From contig JAZNPC010000050.1 in assembly GCA_045589455.1 (NCBI GenBank), positions 1-13,802 on the forward strand: a DNA stretch of 13,802 nt, read 5' to 3'. Below the pieces are notes generated by a model that searched no databases, was not told the origin of the DNA, and worked only from the letters and a program-made list of their open reading frames with translations. Positions within the stretch are counted from its first letter, which is position 1. Each line of letters begins with the position of its first letter. Source of the stretch: RGIG990 sp045589455. GTDB taxonomy: Bacteria; Verrucomicrobiota; Kiritimatiellia; RFP12; UBA3636. Positions 1 to 6,723 of the stretch are shown in pieces. The position numbers were made by a program, and so were the translations under genes.

Positions 1-2
1 CA

Positions 3-575
3 CATCGTAATGATAAAGCAGCCTCCCCTGGCGGTCGCGTTGCTATTCGTTTGACAGATAAGGATGCAACACTTTCAGAGCATTGGAGTGCCGCCAATAG
101 CATTTTAGCATACGGAGGAAACTTCACAAATAGCACAACTAAGGCTATTGATGAACTATATTCTGCATCAGCTGGTACAATCTATATCCAAGAGGGTGAT
201 GAAGAAGAGGGTGCTGGCACAATCTATGTTTACAACAACGGTTTGGTAGATAATCCAGCATATACACCAATCCCATCTGTAAAATATAATGACGGTGAGG
301 ATTTATCAAAAACTTCCTTGTATGCTGGTGCCGCAGGTAAGGTACGTATTTGTCAGGAAGAGCTAAAGCTTAATATATTGACAGTAGAGGAGACCTCTGT
401 AATCGATTTGTTTGGCTCAACTCTATCTGTAACACGTGCAAAGATTGGCGGTAAGTCATTAGGAGCAGGTGTGTATGAGCCATCTGATTTTGCTGACAAC
501 CTAGTTGACACATCAGAGGCTGGTGGAGGCACAATCGTTGTGTTGGGAGAAGGAACGCTAATCCTTCTTCGCTAA
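3..575 (+). CDS. C-terminal end of a large secreted beta-rich surface protein (5' end outside window)
   Basis: The reading frame is already open at the left edge and ends at TAA 573-575, so this is the last 190 residues or so of a longer protein. A TTG at 51 could be taken as a start, but the in-frame sequence before it (ending PGGRVAIRL) is typical of the family, so the gene begins outside the window. What is visible is repetitive and beta-strand rich: a GGRVAI motif, two GTIY(I/V) strands, and a final module of the form 'GG..LGAGVYEPSDF ... AGGGTIVVLG'. Large exported proteins of Lentisphaerota, Kiritimatiellota and Verrucomicrobiota use such modules, related to autotransporter or parallel beta-helix passenger repeats. 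It ends in a hydrophobic stretch and one arginine (GTLILLR). I infer an extracellular or outer-surface location. No catalytic motif is seen and the substrate is unknown. A terminator follows 30 bp after the stop. Confidence 0.72.
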   Translation, partial: HRNDKAASPGGRVAIRLTDKDATLSEHWSAANSILAYGGNFTNSTTKAIDELYSASAGTIYIQEGDEEEGAGTIYVYNNGLVDNPAYTPIPSVKYNDGEDLSKTSLYAGAAGKVRICQEELKLNILTVEETSVIDLFGSTLSVTRAKIGGKSLGAGVYEPSDFADNLVDTSEAGGGTIVVLGEGTLILLR

Positions 576-605
576 CAAGCTAGCTTTATTTAAACTGGAA
601 TATCA

Positions 606-644
606 GATGCTAAGCCTTTGGTTCTAGGGCTTAGCATCTTTTTT
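606..644 (+). terminator. Rho-independent terminator after the partial surface-protein gene
   Basis: A perfect 11-bp stem (606-616 with 628-638, GATGCTAAGCC pairing with GGCTTAGCATC) has an 11-nt loop and is followed directly by six T residues (639-644). It closes the upstream gene before the repeat array. Confidence 0.92.
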
Positions 645-678
645 ATTAGGGTTAGGTGTCTCTAAAACCTCATGCACT

Positions 679-976
679 AGCAACACCGGGCGGCCGGGCC
701 ACCCTTATATTAACTTTTTAACTATCAAACTCGCAAACTGTCAAACTGTCAAACTCGCCCACTGTCAAACTATCAAACTTTCTAGCCTTAAAACCGCACA
801 AGAACTGAGTTAGTTTGCAAGTTTGCGAGTATGCGAGTATGCGAGTTGGATAGTTGAGTTTTGAGGATGAAACAGCACATGCGTGCTATGAAGCGCTCAT
901 AAATGAGCATGAAGCGCCCTAAGATGTATTGAATACCTCTTAGGTGCATGAAGCGAAGCACAGTTTCATTTTTTAG
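679..976. repeat. Long modular repeat, copy 1 of 3
   Basis: This copy runs from AGCAACACCGGGCGG to the T-run ending TTTTTTAG. In order it holds: a GC-rich imperfect hairpin (about 688-706); seven 8-bp units NNCAAACT at 724-779 (at, cg, gt, gt, a degenerate cgcccact, gt, at); a constant linker around 780-811; six opposed 8-bp units AGTTTGNN or degenerate at 812-859; then three palindromes A (874-887), B (895-908) and C (918-944), each followed by the heptamer ATGAAGC or a one-to-three-base-offset copy (888-894, 909-915, 948-954). It is the longest copy, with two more left-hand octamers than the others and a different sequence before the array (701-723). No ribosome-binding site or credible protein is associated with it. 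Confidence 0.9.
724..859. repeat. Opposed 8-bp tandem arrays forming a long imperfect inverted repeat (clearest example, copy 1)
   Basis: The left block 724-779 is seven head-to-tail octamers of form NNCAAACT. The right block 812-859 is octamers of form AGTTTGNN, the reverse complement of the left units, so the two blocks can pair in many registers around a loop of about 32 nt. The first two bases of each left unit vary (AT, GT or CG) while the CAAACT core is held. The same arrangement recurs at 1014-1125 and 1281-1392. The function is unknown; a cruciform, a structured transcript or a protein-binding array are all possible. Confidence 0.85.
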
Positions 977-1243
977 AGCAACACCGGGCGGCTTTGCCAC
1001 CCTCGTCCCCACTGTCAAACTGTCAAACTCGCCCACTGTCAAACTATCAAACTTTCTAGCCTTAAAACCGCACAAGAACTGAGTTAGTTTGCAAGTTTGC
1101 GAGTATGCGAGTTTGATAGTTGAGTTTTGAGGATGAAGCAGCACATGCGTGCTATGAAGCTCTCATAAATGAGCATGAAGCGCCCCTAAGATGTATCATA
1201 TACCTCTTAGGTGCATGAAGCGAAGCACAGTTTCATTTTTTAG
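977..1243. repeat. Long modular repeat, copy 2 of 3
   Basis: It has the same order of modules as the copy starting at 679 and is nearly identical over the constant parts. The GC-rich start carries a different loop (ggctttgcc instead of ggccgggcc). It has five left octamers (1014-1053) and five right octamers (1086-1125). Palindrome A is at 1140-1153, B at 1162-1173 (with its first base changed) and C at 1185-1211, with ATGAAGC at 1154-1160, 1175-1181 and 1215-1221. It ends with the same TTTCATTTTTTAG tail as copy 1, and copy 3 joins it directly. Confidence 0.9.
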
Positions 1244-1467
1244 AGCAACACCGGGCGGCCGGGCCACCCTCGTCCCCACTGTCAAACTGTCAAACTCGCC
1301 CACTGTCAAACTATCAAACTTTCTTGCCTTAAAACCGCACAAGAACTGAGTTAGTTTGCGAGTATGCGAGTTTGCAAGTTTGCGAGTTAAGTTTTGAGGA
1401 TGAAGCAGTACATGCGTGCTATGAAGCGCCCCTAAGATGTATCATATACCTCTTAGGTGTATGATAC
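1244..1467. repeat. Long modular repeat, copy 3 of 3 (lacks palindrome B and the tail)
   Basis: The first part matches copy 2 closely: five left octamers at 1281-1320 and right octamers at 1353-1392, the latter in a permuted order. Palindrome A (1407-1420) is followed by one ATGAAGC (1421-1427) and then directly by palindrome C (1431-1457), so module B plus one heptamer is cleanly absent. The end differs from the other copies. Instead of GTGCATGAAGC the sequence runs GGTGTATGATAC, which makes a new 12-bp stem with one wobble (1439-1450 with 1456-1467) that overlaps palindrome C. Homology to the other copies stops here. Confidence 0.88.
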
Positions 1468-1574
1468 GCACTCATATGTTGCTTTTATCATTGGAAGTGG
1501 CGTATTTTTAGATGTAAATTGCACTTTTCATTTAATTATGCAATTTTCCTAAACATACTTATTTAGCATTGGTG
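1468..1574. other. Unique intergenic spacer, no gene seen
   Basis: This AT-rich spacer separates the end of the repeat array from the promoter of the next gene. Neither strand carries a start codon with a ribosome-binding site and a credible reading frame, and I see no RNA gene here. Confidence 0.6.
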
Positions 1575-1604
1575 TTGACATCTCATGACTAATTTTGGTA
1601 ATAT
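1575..1604 (+). promoter_or_regulatory. Sigma-70-type promoter for the 858-residue surface protein
   Basis: A perfect -35 hexamer TTGACA (1575-1580) is separated by 18 bp from a -10-like TAATAT (1599-1604). Transcription would start near 1611 and give a leader of roughly 95 nt. That leader holds a small hairpin (AGTGG 1619-1623 with CCACT 1635-1639) and the palindrome at 1664-1675 before the ribosome-binding site. Confidence 0.65.
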
Positions 1605-1663
1605 CTTCATATAATTCTAGTGGTGTTCATTGTGCCACTGAGATATTTTTTAGTCAAAATTTG

Positions 1664-1675
1664 TCAAACGTTTGA
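1664..1675. promoter_or_regulatory. Perfect 12-bp palindrome TCAAACGTTTGA, operator of LacI/GalR-family type
   Basis: The sequence is its own reverse complement, with a central CpG flanked by AAA and TTT. That AAACGTTT core is the classic centre of LacI/GalR-family operators such as the PurR box. It lies between the inferred transcription start and the start codon at 1708, where a bound repressor could block elongation. No regulator gene is in the window, so assignment to that family is inference. Confidence 0.5.
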
Positions 1676-1707
1676 TATAAATTGTTATATTGTTTAGGGA
1701 AGAAATT

Positions 1708-4284
1708 ATGAAGAATATTTTTTTATTAGCACTTCTAGCACTAGCTTCTATTGCTTCTGCTGAAATTCTTGTCTATGAGGGCTTTAATCCAGAGGATTAT
1801 GGTAATGTCGCTGCAGATGCGGGTACAACAGCATCTAGCCATGCGTTAACGGGTAATCATACTAAGGGTGTTGTAACCTCAAATTGGGATGGTATGAATG
1901 GTACTCAAATTAAAGTCTTTGGAGAAAATTATGGACTCCAGCTCTCAACTCTTATGGAGAATGCTGGCTTTGAGACAGTTGGCGGCTCTATTGGTTTAAA
2001 TCCGGGCAGCAACAGCTCCGAAATCCGTGCAATGAGGCATAATCTAACTTCTGATGTTCTAAAGCTTGAGGATGGTGATTTATATATCCGTATGCTGCTA
2101 AAAATAGATGCTAAAGCAGCAGGAAAGCTTGTAGCAAAAGAAGCTTTGACAAATGCAAATGGAGGATTTTTCGGCTTCGGTTTATGCCAAAGTGGTGATT
2201 ATAATTTGCTGAGAACAACTGCATCTGCTTTCTCATTTTGCATTTGGAAAAATACAAATTCTGAATTATGTTTGTCTGTGTCTGTAACAGATGCAAATAA
2301 AGTGAATACATCATATCCTATCATTACGGGTTTAGCACTTGATACAACCTATATTTGCTATGCAAAGATCCAAGTGGGGGCTGGAACAGATGGGAAAGAA
2401 ATTATCCAGGTCGGTGCAGCTGACTCTCAAAAATATGCAGGTACAAAAGATTTTGTACAAATAACAGATGGTTCAAACTCCTTTGAGACAGATTTCATCA
2501 CAAGTAGCTCATATCCTAGAGTTATGGCTGTTTCTGGACCTTATGGAACAAATGGAGGTAGATTCTTGGCTGATGAGCTACTTGTTGCTACACGAGAAGA
2601 TGACTTATTTATTCTAGATGGTGTGTATGTTGTGTTTGCTAGTGAGGAAGGTGCTGCTAACTCTAATTCATTTTCTTCTCAATATAAAATTGTGTCAGAT
2701 GATGGCGTGATGTCTAATGCGTCTATAGTCTATAGCACAGATGAAACATTTTCTAATGCATATACAAATTCTATCGGAAGTTCACTTGTGGCGGGTGAAT
2801 ATAGCTTTGAGCTTTCTAATTTAGAACCAGAAACAACATATTTCTATAAGGTAATCATTGATAAAGGCTCAGAACAAGCTGAGTCAGAAGTAATGAATTT
2901 TAAAACAGTTGGTAATCCAAAGCTGAGTGTGTCTAATCAAGTAGAAGGACGCAGAGTAACCTTTACAGCAGATTTAACTGAAGCTGCTTTAGAAAATGGA
3001 ATTGCAACAGCGGTGTCAGTCTTTTATCAAGAGCAAGGAGCTGAGGAATGGATTGAACTTAAGCTTGGCGAATTTGATTCTCCAGTGCAGGAGTCTGTTA
3101 CCGTTGGTGGGCTAACTTATGGCATTGAATATAACTATTATGCTAAGTCATCTGCTGTACTGGCAGATGGTCGTGAACTAGCTTGTGTTACTCCAACATA
3201 TAAATTTGTTCCTAAAAGCAGTGGCGTGTTGTATGTAGATGCTGCATCAGAGAATCCAGTTGATCCTTATTCAACCCGTGAAACAGCGGCTGCAACATTG
3301 GATGCTGCATTACTTGCAGCTGGAGATAATTCAACAATTTATGTTGCTCCTGGTATATATACTACTCCAAGAACTAAAGCATTGAATGTGGACTATGGCG
3401 TTCGCATTATTGGTGAAGGAGAACCTTCCTCAGTTGTTGTATCAAATGCGGTTTCATCTTCTAACGCCAATCAGGAGCGTCGTATATTTGTGATTAATCA
3501 TCCAGACGCATTGGTTGCAAATTTAACGATGACAAAAGGTGAGGGATATAATAGGGATGGTGGTAACTTCTTTATCGGAGAAAATGGAGGTATTGTTTCT
3601 AATTGTCTAGTTCTTGCAGGATATTGCAGAGATAATGGAACTGCAGCTGGAGGAGCCTTGAAAGCAGGAAAGGTCACTCATACTATTTTTAGAGGTAATA
3701 AATCAGATTCAGGGTCAGCAAATTGGTTTTCATGGCGTAGTGGTGTGCTTTTAGCTCAAGGAACAGCCAGAGTTGATAATTGTCTTTTTGAGGAAAACAA
3801 CCAATATAAGGCAGTTGTTCTAATTAAGATGTTAGACTCCTCTGTTATGCGAAATTGCACCATTGTTAATAATAGCCTATCTGCAACAAATCAATATTGT
3901 TCTTATTGGAATGCTCTGGATATCTCTTCAAAGGCAACAATTGAGAATGTAGTTGTTGCTGGAGTAACAAATACAGTTGATGGAGGCAAGGTTCGCCCAG
4001 GAGGAGCAGTTGCACGATTTGTAAATGGAGCAATTGACTCTTCAATTGAAGGAACTACATTCCCTGAAAATACAATTGTTGGCACAGCGGAGGAATTCTT
4101 TACAGATTACGCAGCAGGCAATTATCGACCAAGAACAGGTGGTGTTTTGATAGACAAGGGTGTAACCTACTTCGGAATGCCAAAGGTTGATTTGTCTGGA
4201 CAGCAACCTCGTAAGATTGGCTCAAGTGTAGATATTGGCTGCTATGAGGGATTCTTAGGTGGCACAGTTCTGCTCGTTAAATAA
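1708..4284 (+). CDS. Secreted multidomain protein: N-terminal beta-sandwich-like region, two Fn3-like domains, C-terminal parallel beta-helix
   Basis: ATG 1708 is chosen because AGGGA (1696-1700) sits at proper spacing and a classic Sec signal peptide starts there (MKNIFLLALLALASIASA, cleavage after A18). An in-frame TTG at 1690 has no such support. The protein has 858 residues. Residues ~19-300 resemble the LamG/concanavalin-like N-terminal regions of PVC surface proteins. Residues ~305-400 are Fn3-like, with LEPETTYFYKV, and ~404-500 look like a second such domain. Residues ~505-845 form a right-handed beta-helix, beginning GVLYVDAASENPVDPY, with 'IYVAPGIYTT' and many 'N(C/L)..(N)' coils, and closing with DLSGQQPRKIGSSVDIGCYEG, the usual end of such helices. 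It terminates LGGTVLLVK. I infer an extracellular protein, perhaps binding or cleaving polysaccharide. No pectate-lyase catalytic set is evident, so enzyme activity is not claimed. It has its own promoter, a possible operator and a terminator. Confidence 0.85.
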   Translation: MKNIFLLALLALASIASAEILVYEGFNPEDYGNVAADAGTTASSHALTGNHTKGVVTSNWDGMNGTQIKVFGENYGLQLSTLMENAGFETVGGSIGLNPGSNSSEIRAMRHNLTSDVLKLEDGDLYIRMLLKIDAKAAGKLVAKEALTNANGGFFGFGLCQSGDYNLLRTTASAFSFCIWKNTNSELCLSVSVTDANKVNTSYPIITGLALDTTYICYAKIQVGAGTDGKEIIQVGAADSQKYAGTKDFVQITDGSNSFETDFITSSSYPRVMAVSGPYGTNGGRFLADELLVATREDDLFILDGVYVVFASEEGAANSNSFSSQYKIVSDDGVMSNASIVYSTDETFSNAYTNSIGSSLVAGEYSFELSNLEPETTYFYKVIIDKGSEQAESEVMNFKTVGNPKLSVSNQVEGRRVTFTADLTEAALENGIATAVSVFYQEQGAEEWIELKLGEFDSPVQESVTVGGLTYGIEYNYYAKSSAVLADGRELACVTPTYKFVPKSSGVLYVDAASENPVDPYSTRETAAATLDAALLAAGDNSTIYVAPGIYTTPRTKALNVDYGVRIIGEGEPSSVVVSNAVSSSNANQERRIFVINHPDALVANLTMTKGEGYNRDGGNFFIGENGGIVSNCLVLAGYCRDNGTAAGGALKAGKVTHTIFRGNKSDSGSANWFSWRSGVLLAQGTARVDNCLFEENNQYKAVVLIKMLDSSVMRNCTIVNNSLSATNQYCSYWNALDISSKATIENVVVAGVTNTVDGGKVRPGGAVARFVNGAIDSSIEGTTFPENTIVGTAEEFFTDYAAGNYRPRTGGVLIDKGVTYFGMPKVDLSGQQPRKIGSSVDIGCYEGFLGGTVLLVK

Positions 4285-4290
4285 AATAAA

Positions 4291-4314
4291 AAGGCGTCCT
4301 TCGGGGCGCCTTTT
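4291..4314 (+). terminator. Rho-independent terminator with UUCG tetraloop
   Basis: A 9-bp stem (4291-4299 with 4304-4312, including one G-U pair) closes on a C(TTCG)G tetraloop and runs into TTTT (4311-4314). It begins six bases after the stop of the 858-residue surface protein. The A-run before the stem could make it work weakly on the minus strand too. Confidence 0.93.
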
Positions 4315-4394
4315 ATATTTAATACTAGATGATAACGATAGTTTTGCCATATGATTTGCTAATCACAAACAATTAAATATATTAGAATAAAATA

Positions 4395-4433
4395 AAAAAG
4401 GCTGTCACCTTAAAATAGTGCAACAGCCTTTTT
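4395..4433. terminator. Bidirectional terminator, mainly for the minus-strand lipoprotein pair
   Basis: AAAAAGGCTGT (4395-4405) pairs with ACAGCCTTTTT (4423-4433), and an inner CAC/GTG pair (4406-4408 with 4418-4420) is separated by a small bulge. The A-run on one side and the T-run on the other make it usable in both directions. It lies about 40 bp past the stop of the minus-strand lipoprotein. The core 'gcaacagccttttt' is shared with the terminator at 13667-13705. Confidence 0.85.
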
Positions 4434-4473
4434 ACTTGTATATTAGCAAAACAATATTTACTAATTAATATTA

Positions 4474-4830
4474 TCAATCCATGAAACTAATAATTTTCCA
4501 CTCACCATCTTCTTTAATAAGATAAATTTCACCATCTATTTCAGCGTAATTACCATTAGTGTCAATTTTTGCTTCCTCATTTAGTGCCGTTGTAATGACG
4601 GCTCTATACTCGTTTCTCCAGTCTTTGTCACTTAATAATTTATATATGAGTTCGCAATTGTCATCATGTAAGGCGTTAACTGTATGTTCATTAGCTGTCT
4701 CTAAATCACAGTTGTTAATAGCCTCATACCATTTTTGTGCAACCTCCTCTGGTGAATCTGAACAACCACCAATAAATAGGCAAGAAAGAATTACTAATAC
4801 TAATGCGGCAATAATAATTTTAGTTTTCAT
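4474..4830 (-). CDS. Small lipoprotein, DUF4878/NTF2-like type
   Basis: The product has 118 residues. A charged MKTK start is followed by a hydrophobic segment and an IGGC lipobox, with the lipidated cysteine at residue 23 and SDSPEEVAQKWYEAINNCDLETAN straight after. 'SPEEVA..WYEA...D.E.A' together with a C-terminal 'IYLIKEDGEWKI' strand is the pattern of the small DUF4878 or NTF2-like lipoproteins, a fold whose role in such proteins is unknown. The start is supported by AAGGA 5 bases upstream (minus strand). It lies 51 bp downstream of the longer lipoprotein on the same strand and is clearly its paralogue, so both are probably co-transcribed and end at 4395-4433. I infer a membrane-anchored periplasmic location; the residues after the cysteine include D at +2 in the precursor (CSD places S at +2, D at +3), so sorting is not clear. 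Function unknown. Confidence 0.82.
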   Translation of the reverse strand: MKTKIIIAALVLVILSCLFIGGCSDSPEEVAQKWYEAINNCDLETANEHTVNALHDDNCELIYKLLSDKDWRNEYRAVITTALNEEAKIDTNGNYAEIDGEIYLIKEDGEWKIISFMD

Positions 4831-4881
4831 TTTAGTCCTTTAATTTTTAGATTATAAAAGTTTAGTTTAAATTAAGATATT

Positions 4882-5586
4882 TTACTTTGTTTCTGTAGGT
4901 GTGGAAGAATATTCTTCAATAGCATCAATTGTTGTTTGCTTAACCTTGTCAAAAATAACATCTTCTTCTTCTTTAGGTGTTATTGGAGTTGAAGGAGTGC
5001 TTTCTTGAGCAGATGAAGAGGATTCAAGAGGAGTAGGGTCAACTTCTTGTTCAATAGAATCAACTTCGGTTTGTGCTTCTTGTGTAGCTGTTTCCTCTAT
5101 ATTATCTTCATCGATAGAATGGGTGTCGTCTGCTGAATTTGCAGGTGTTTCTGTGTCTTCTACAGATGGAACGATTTCTAGAGGTGTAGGAGCTGTTGAG
5201 ACTTCTTCGTCAGCAACTGAAGATGAATTATAGAAACAACACCATGCAAAATGATTTATTACCTTCCATTCCCCATCTTGTTTAATTAAATAAATCTTGT
5301 CTCCAATGGAAGCCGAGTAGCCGTCTTCACTGATAACAGCTTCTTTTTTTAATGCAGAAGCCATTTCTGATGTAAAGAATTCTTTAAATTCATTATCTCT
5401 TAGTAGGTAAGCAGCTATAACATAGTTGTTGTCTTTGATACATTCTATTGAATACTCATTGGCTGTTTCTAAATCAAGAGTATTCATGGAGTTATACCAA
5501 TTTTCTGCCACATAATTTGGAGAGTCAGAGCATCCACTAATGAATAAAGCTAAAATTATTAGTATAGCAAAGAATCGAAGTTTCAT
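4882..5586 (-). CDS. Lipoprotein with DUF4878/NTF2-like domain and long acidic Ser/Thr/Pro-rich tail
   Basis: The start is placed at the ATG ending at 5586 (minus strand) because an AAGG box lies 8 bases before it and the signal peptide begins MKLRFF there. An ATG seven codons earlier has no such site. This gives 234 residues. The lipobox is ISGC with lipidated C19. Residues ~20-115 align by eye with the neighbouring lipoprotein: SDSP..VA..WY near the start, D.ETANE in the middle, and IYLIKQDGEWKV near the end. Residues ~120-234 are a low-complexity tail rich in E, D, S, T and P with no cysteine pattern, as seen in wall- or envelope-spanning linkers. The gene diverges from nadA across 198 bp. 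A TTGACA (plus-strand 5660-5665, read on the minus strand) may be its -35, but I see no convincing -10. Function unknown; the tail may lift the domain from the membrane. Confidence 0.8.
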   Translation of the reverse strand: MKLRFFAILIILALFISGCSDSPNYVAENWYNSMNTLDLETANEYSIECIKDNNYVIAAYLLRDNEFKEFFTSEMASALKKEAVISEDGYSASIGDKIYLIKQDGEWKVINHFAWCCFYNSSSVADEEVSTAPTPLEIVPSVEDTETPANSADDTHSIDEDNIEETATQEAQTEVDSIEQEVDPTPLESSSSAQESTPSTPITPKEEEDVIFDKVKQTTIDAIEEYSSTPTETK

Positions 5587-5725
5587 AACTAGAACCTTAA
5601 TAAACATTTAATTTTCATAATTTCTAACAGTTAGTAGTTTCTCATAAATTTAACAACTATGTCAATTTTAATTTTTACCAATTCATACCTATGTAATTAG
5701 GTCTTATTTTAAAATTGTTGTTTTC

Positions 5726-5754
5726 TTGCGGTTTTACCTATAAAATGATATAAT
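5726..5754 (+). promoter_or_regulatory. Sigma-70-type promoter for nadA
   Basis: TTGCGG (5726-5731) and a perfect TATAAT (5749-5754) are spaced by 17 bp. The expected start near 5761 leaves a short leader of about 24 nt before the nadA ATG. I see no palindrome over it that would suggest an NAD-responsive repressor. Confidence 0.7.
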
Positions 5755-5784
5755 CATAGAAATTTTATATACTTGAGGTATTTC

Positions 5785-6705
5785 ATGAGTGAAGCCATAA
5801 TCAACAAAATACAACAATTAAAGAAAGAACGTAACGCAGTTATACTTGCACATAATTACGTGGCGTCAGAGCTCCAGGATATTGCAGATGTTTTGGGAGA
5901 TTCCTTGCAGCTTAGCATTGAGGCATCAAAAATCGGTGCTCCAGTAATTGTTTTTTGTGGTGTTTCGTTCATGGCAGAAACAGCAAAAATACTCTCTCCA
6001 AATTCAAAGGTGCTTCTGCCAGTTAAAACAGCTGGCTGCCCAATGGCTGATATGGCAACAGGAGAAGCAGTTGCAGCGTTTCGTCGCAACAACCCAGACT
6101 ATGTGCTTGTAGCATACGTAAATTCAACTGCAGCTGTTAAGGCAGAGGTAGACATTTGCTGCACAAGTGCAAATGCAGAGAAAATAGTGGCAGCAATTCC
6201 TCGCGACAAGAAGATTATGTTCCTACCAGATCGTAATCTAGGAAGAAATGTGGCAAAAGCCCTAAATAGAGAAATGGAGTTTTGGCCCGGCTATTGCCCA
6301 ATTCATAATGCAATTACCGTGGCTGAGGTAGAAGCAATTAAGCAAGAAAATCCTGGTATGGAATTTCTAGTTCATCCAGAATGTACACCTGAGGTTGTTG
6401 CTCTAGCAGATAAGGCATTAAGCACAGGTGGAATGCTAAAGTATATTCGCGAGAGCGATAAGTCTGGCTTTATCGTTGGAACAGAGTGTGGCATTATGCA
6501 TCGCCTACAAATTGAAAATCCAACAAAGGTATTGATACCATTTAAGCCAACACCAACATGTGTTGATATGAAAAAGCTAGGCTTGGCTGATGTGTTAGCT
6601 TGTCTTGAGGCACCGCTAGAGAATAATCCATATGAGGTTATTCTTGATGAGGAGCTAATGGATAAGGCACGTAGACCAATCCAGCGCATGCTAGAATTTA
6701 AATAA
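5785..6705 (+). CDS. nadA: Quinolinate synthase A, [4Fe-4S] enzyme of NAD biosynthesis
   Basis: NadA condenses iminoaspartate with dihydroxyacetone phosphate to give quinolinate in cytosolic de novo NAD synthesis. ATG 5785 is preferred over an in-frame TTG at 5773, because the TTG overlaps the GAGG box that serves the ATG with a 6-base gap. The 306-residue length matches the compact NadA form found for example in Thermotoga. The three cluster-binding cysteines are all present: C85 in KTAGCPMADMA, C171 in WPGYCPIHNAI and C259 in PTPTCVDMK. Other family signatures are LAHNYV near residue 21-26, FCGVSFMAETAKIL, VAYVNSTAAVKA, LPDRNLG, VHPEC and a GTECG loop. nadB and nadC are not in the window. 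The gene stops 18 bp before the start of the radical SAM gene, so both are probably on one transcript. Confidence 0.97.
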   Translation: MSEAIINKIQQLKKERNAVILAHNYVASELQDIADVLGDSLQLSIEASKIGAPVIVFCGVSFMAETAKILSPNSKVLLPVKTAGCPMADMATGEAVAAFRRNNPDYVLVAYVNSTAAVKAEVDICCTSANAEKIVAAIPRDKKIMFLPDRNLGRNVAKALNREMEFWPGYCPIHNAITVAEVEAIKQENPGMEFLVHPECTPEVVALADKALSTGGMLKYIRESDKSGFIVGTECGIMHRLQIENPTKVLIPFKPTPTCVDMKKLGLADVLACLEAPLENNPYEVILDEELMDKARRPIQRMLEFK

Positions 6706-6723
6706 TTTGGAGTGGCATCAAAG

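Noticed and set aside
788..1144. Minus-strand open frame of 118 codons across the repeat array
   Set aside because: Its translation merely repeats the octamers (DSLTVGEFDSLTVG) and the palindromes, there is no ribosome-binding site, and the frame does not carry through the third copy.
679..1467. CRISPR array
   Set aside because: The recurring units are 8-bp tandem octamers and 230-300 bp long copies; there is no fixed 25-40 bp repeat alternating with unique equal-length spacers, and no cas gene.
4559..4843. Plus-strand frame opposite the short lipoprotein
   Set aside because: It is the antisense of a well supported lipoprotein gene with lipobox and ribosome-binding site, and has no site of its own.
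5773..5784. TTG start four codons upstream for nadA
   Set aside because: It overlaps the GAGG box that correctly serves ATG 5785, and the family's N-terminus fits the later start.
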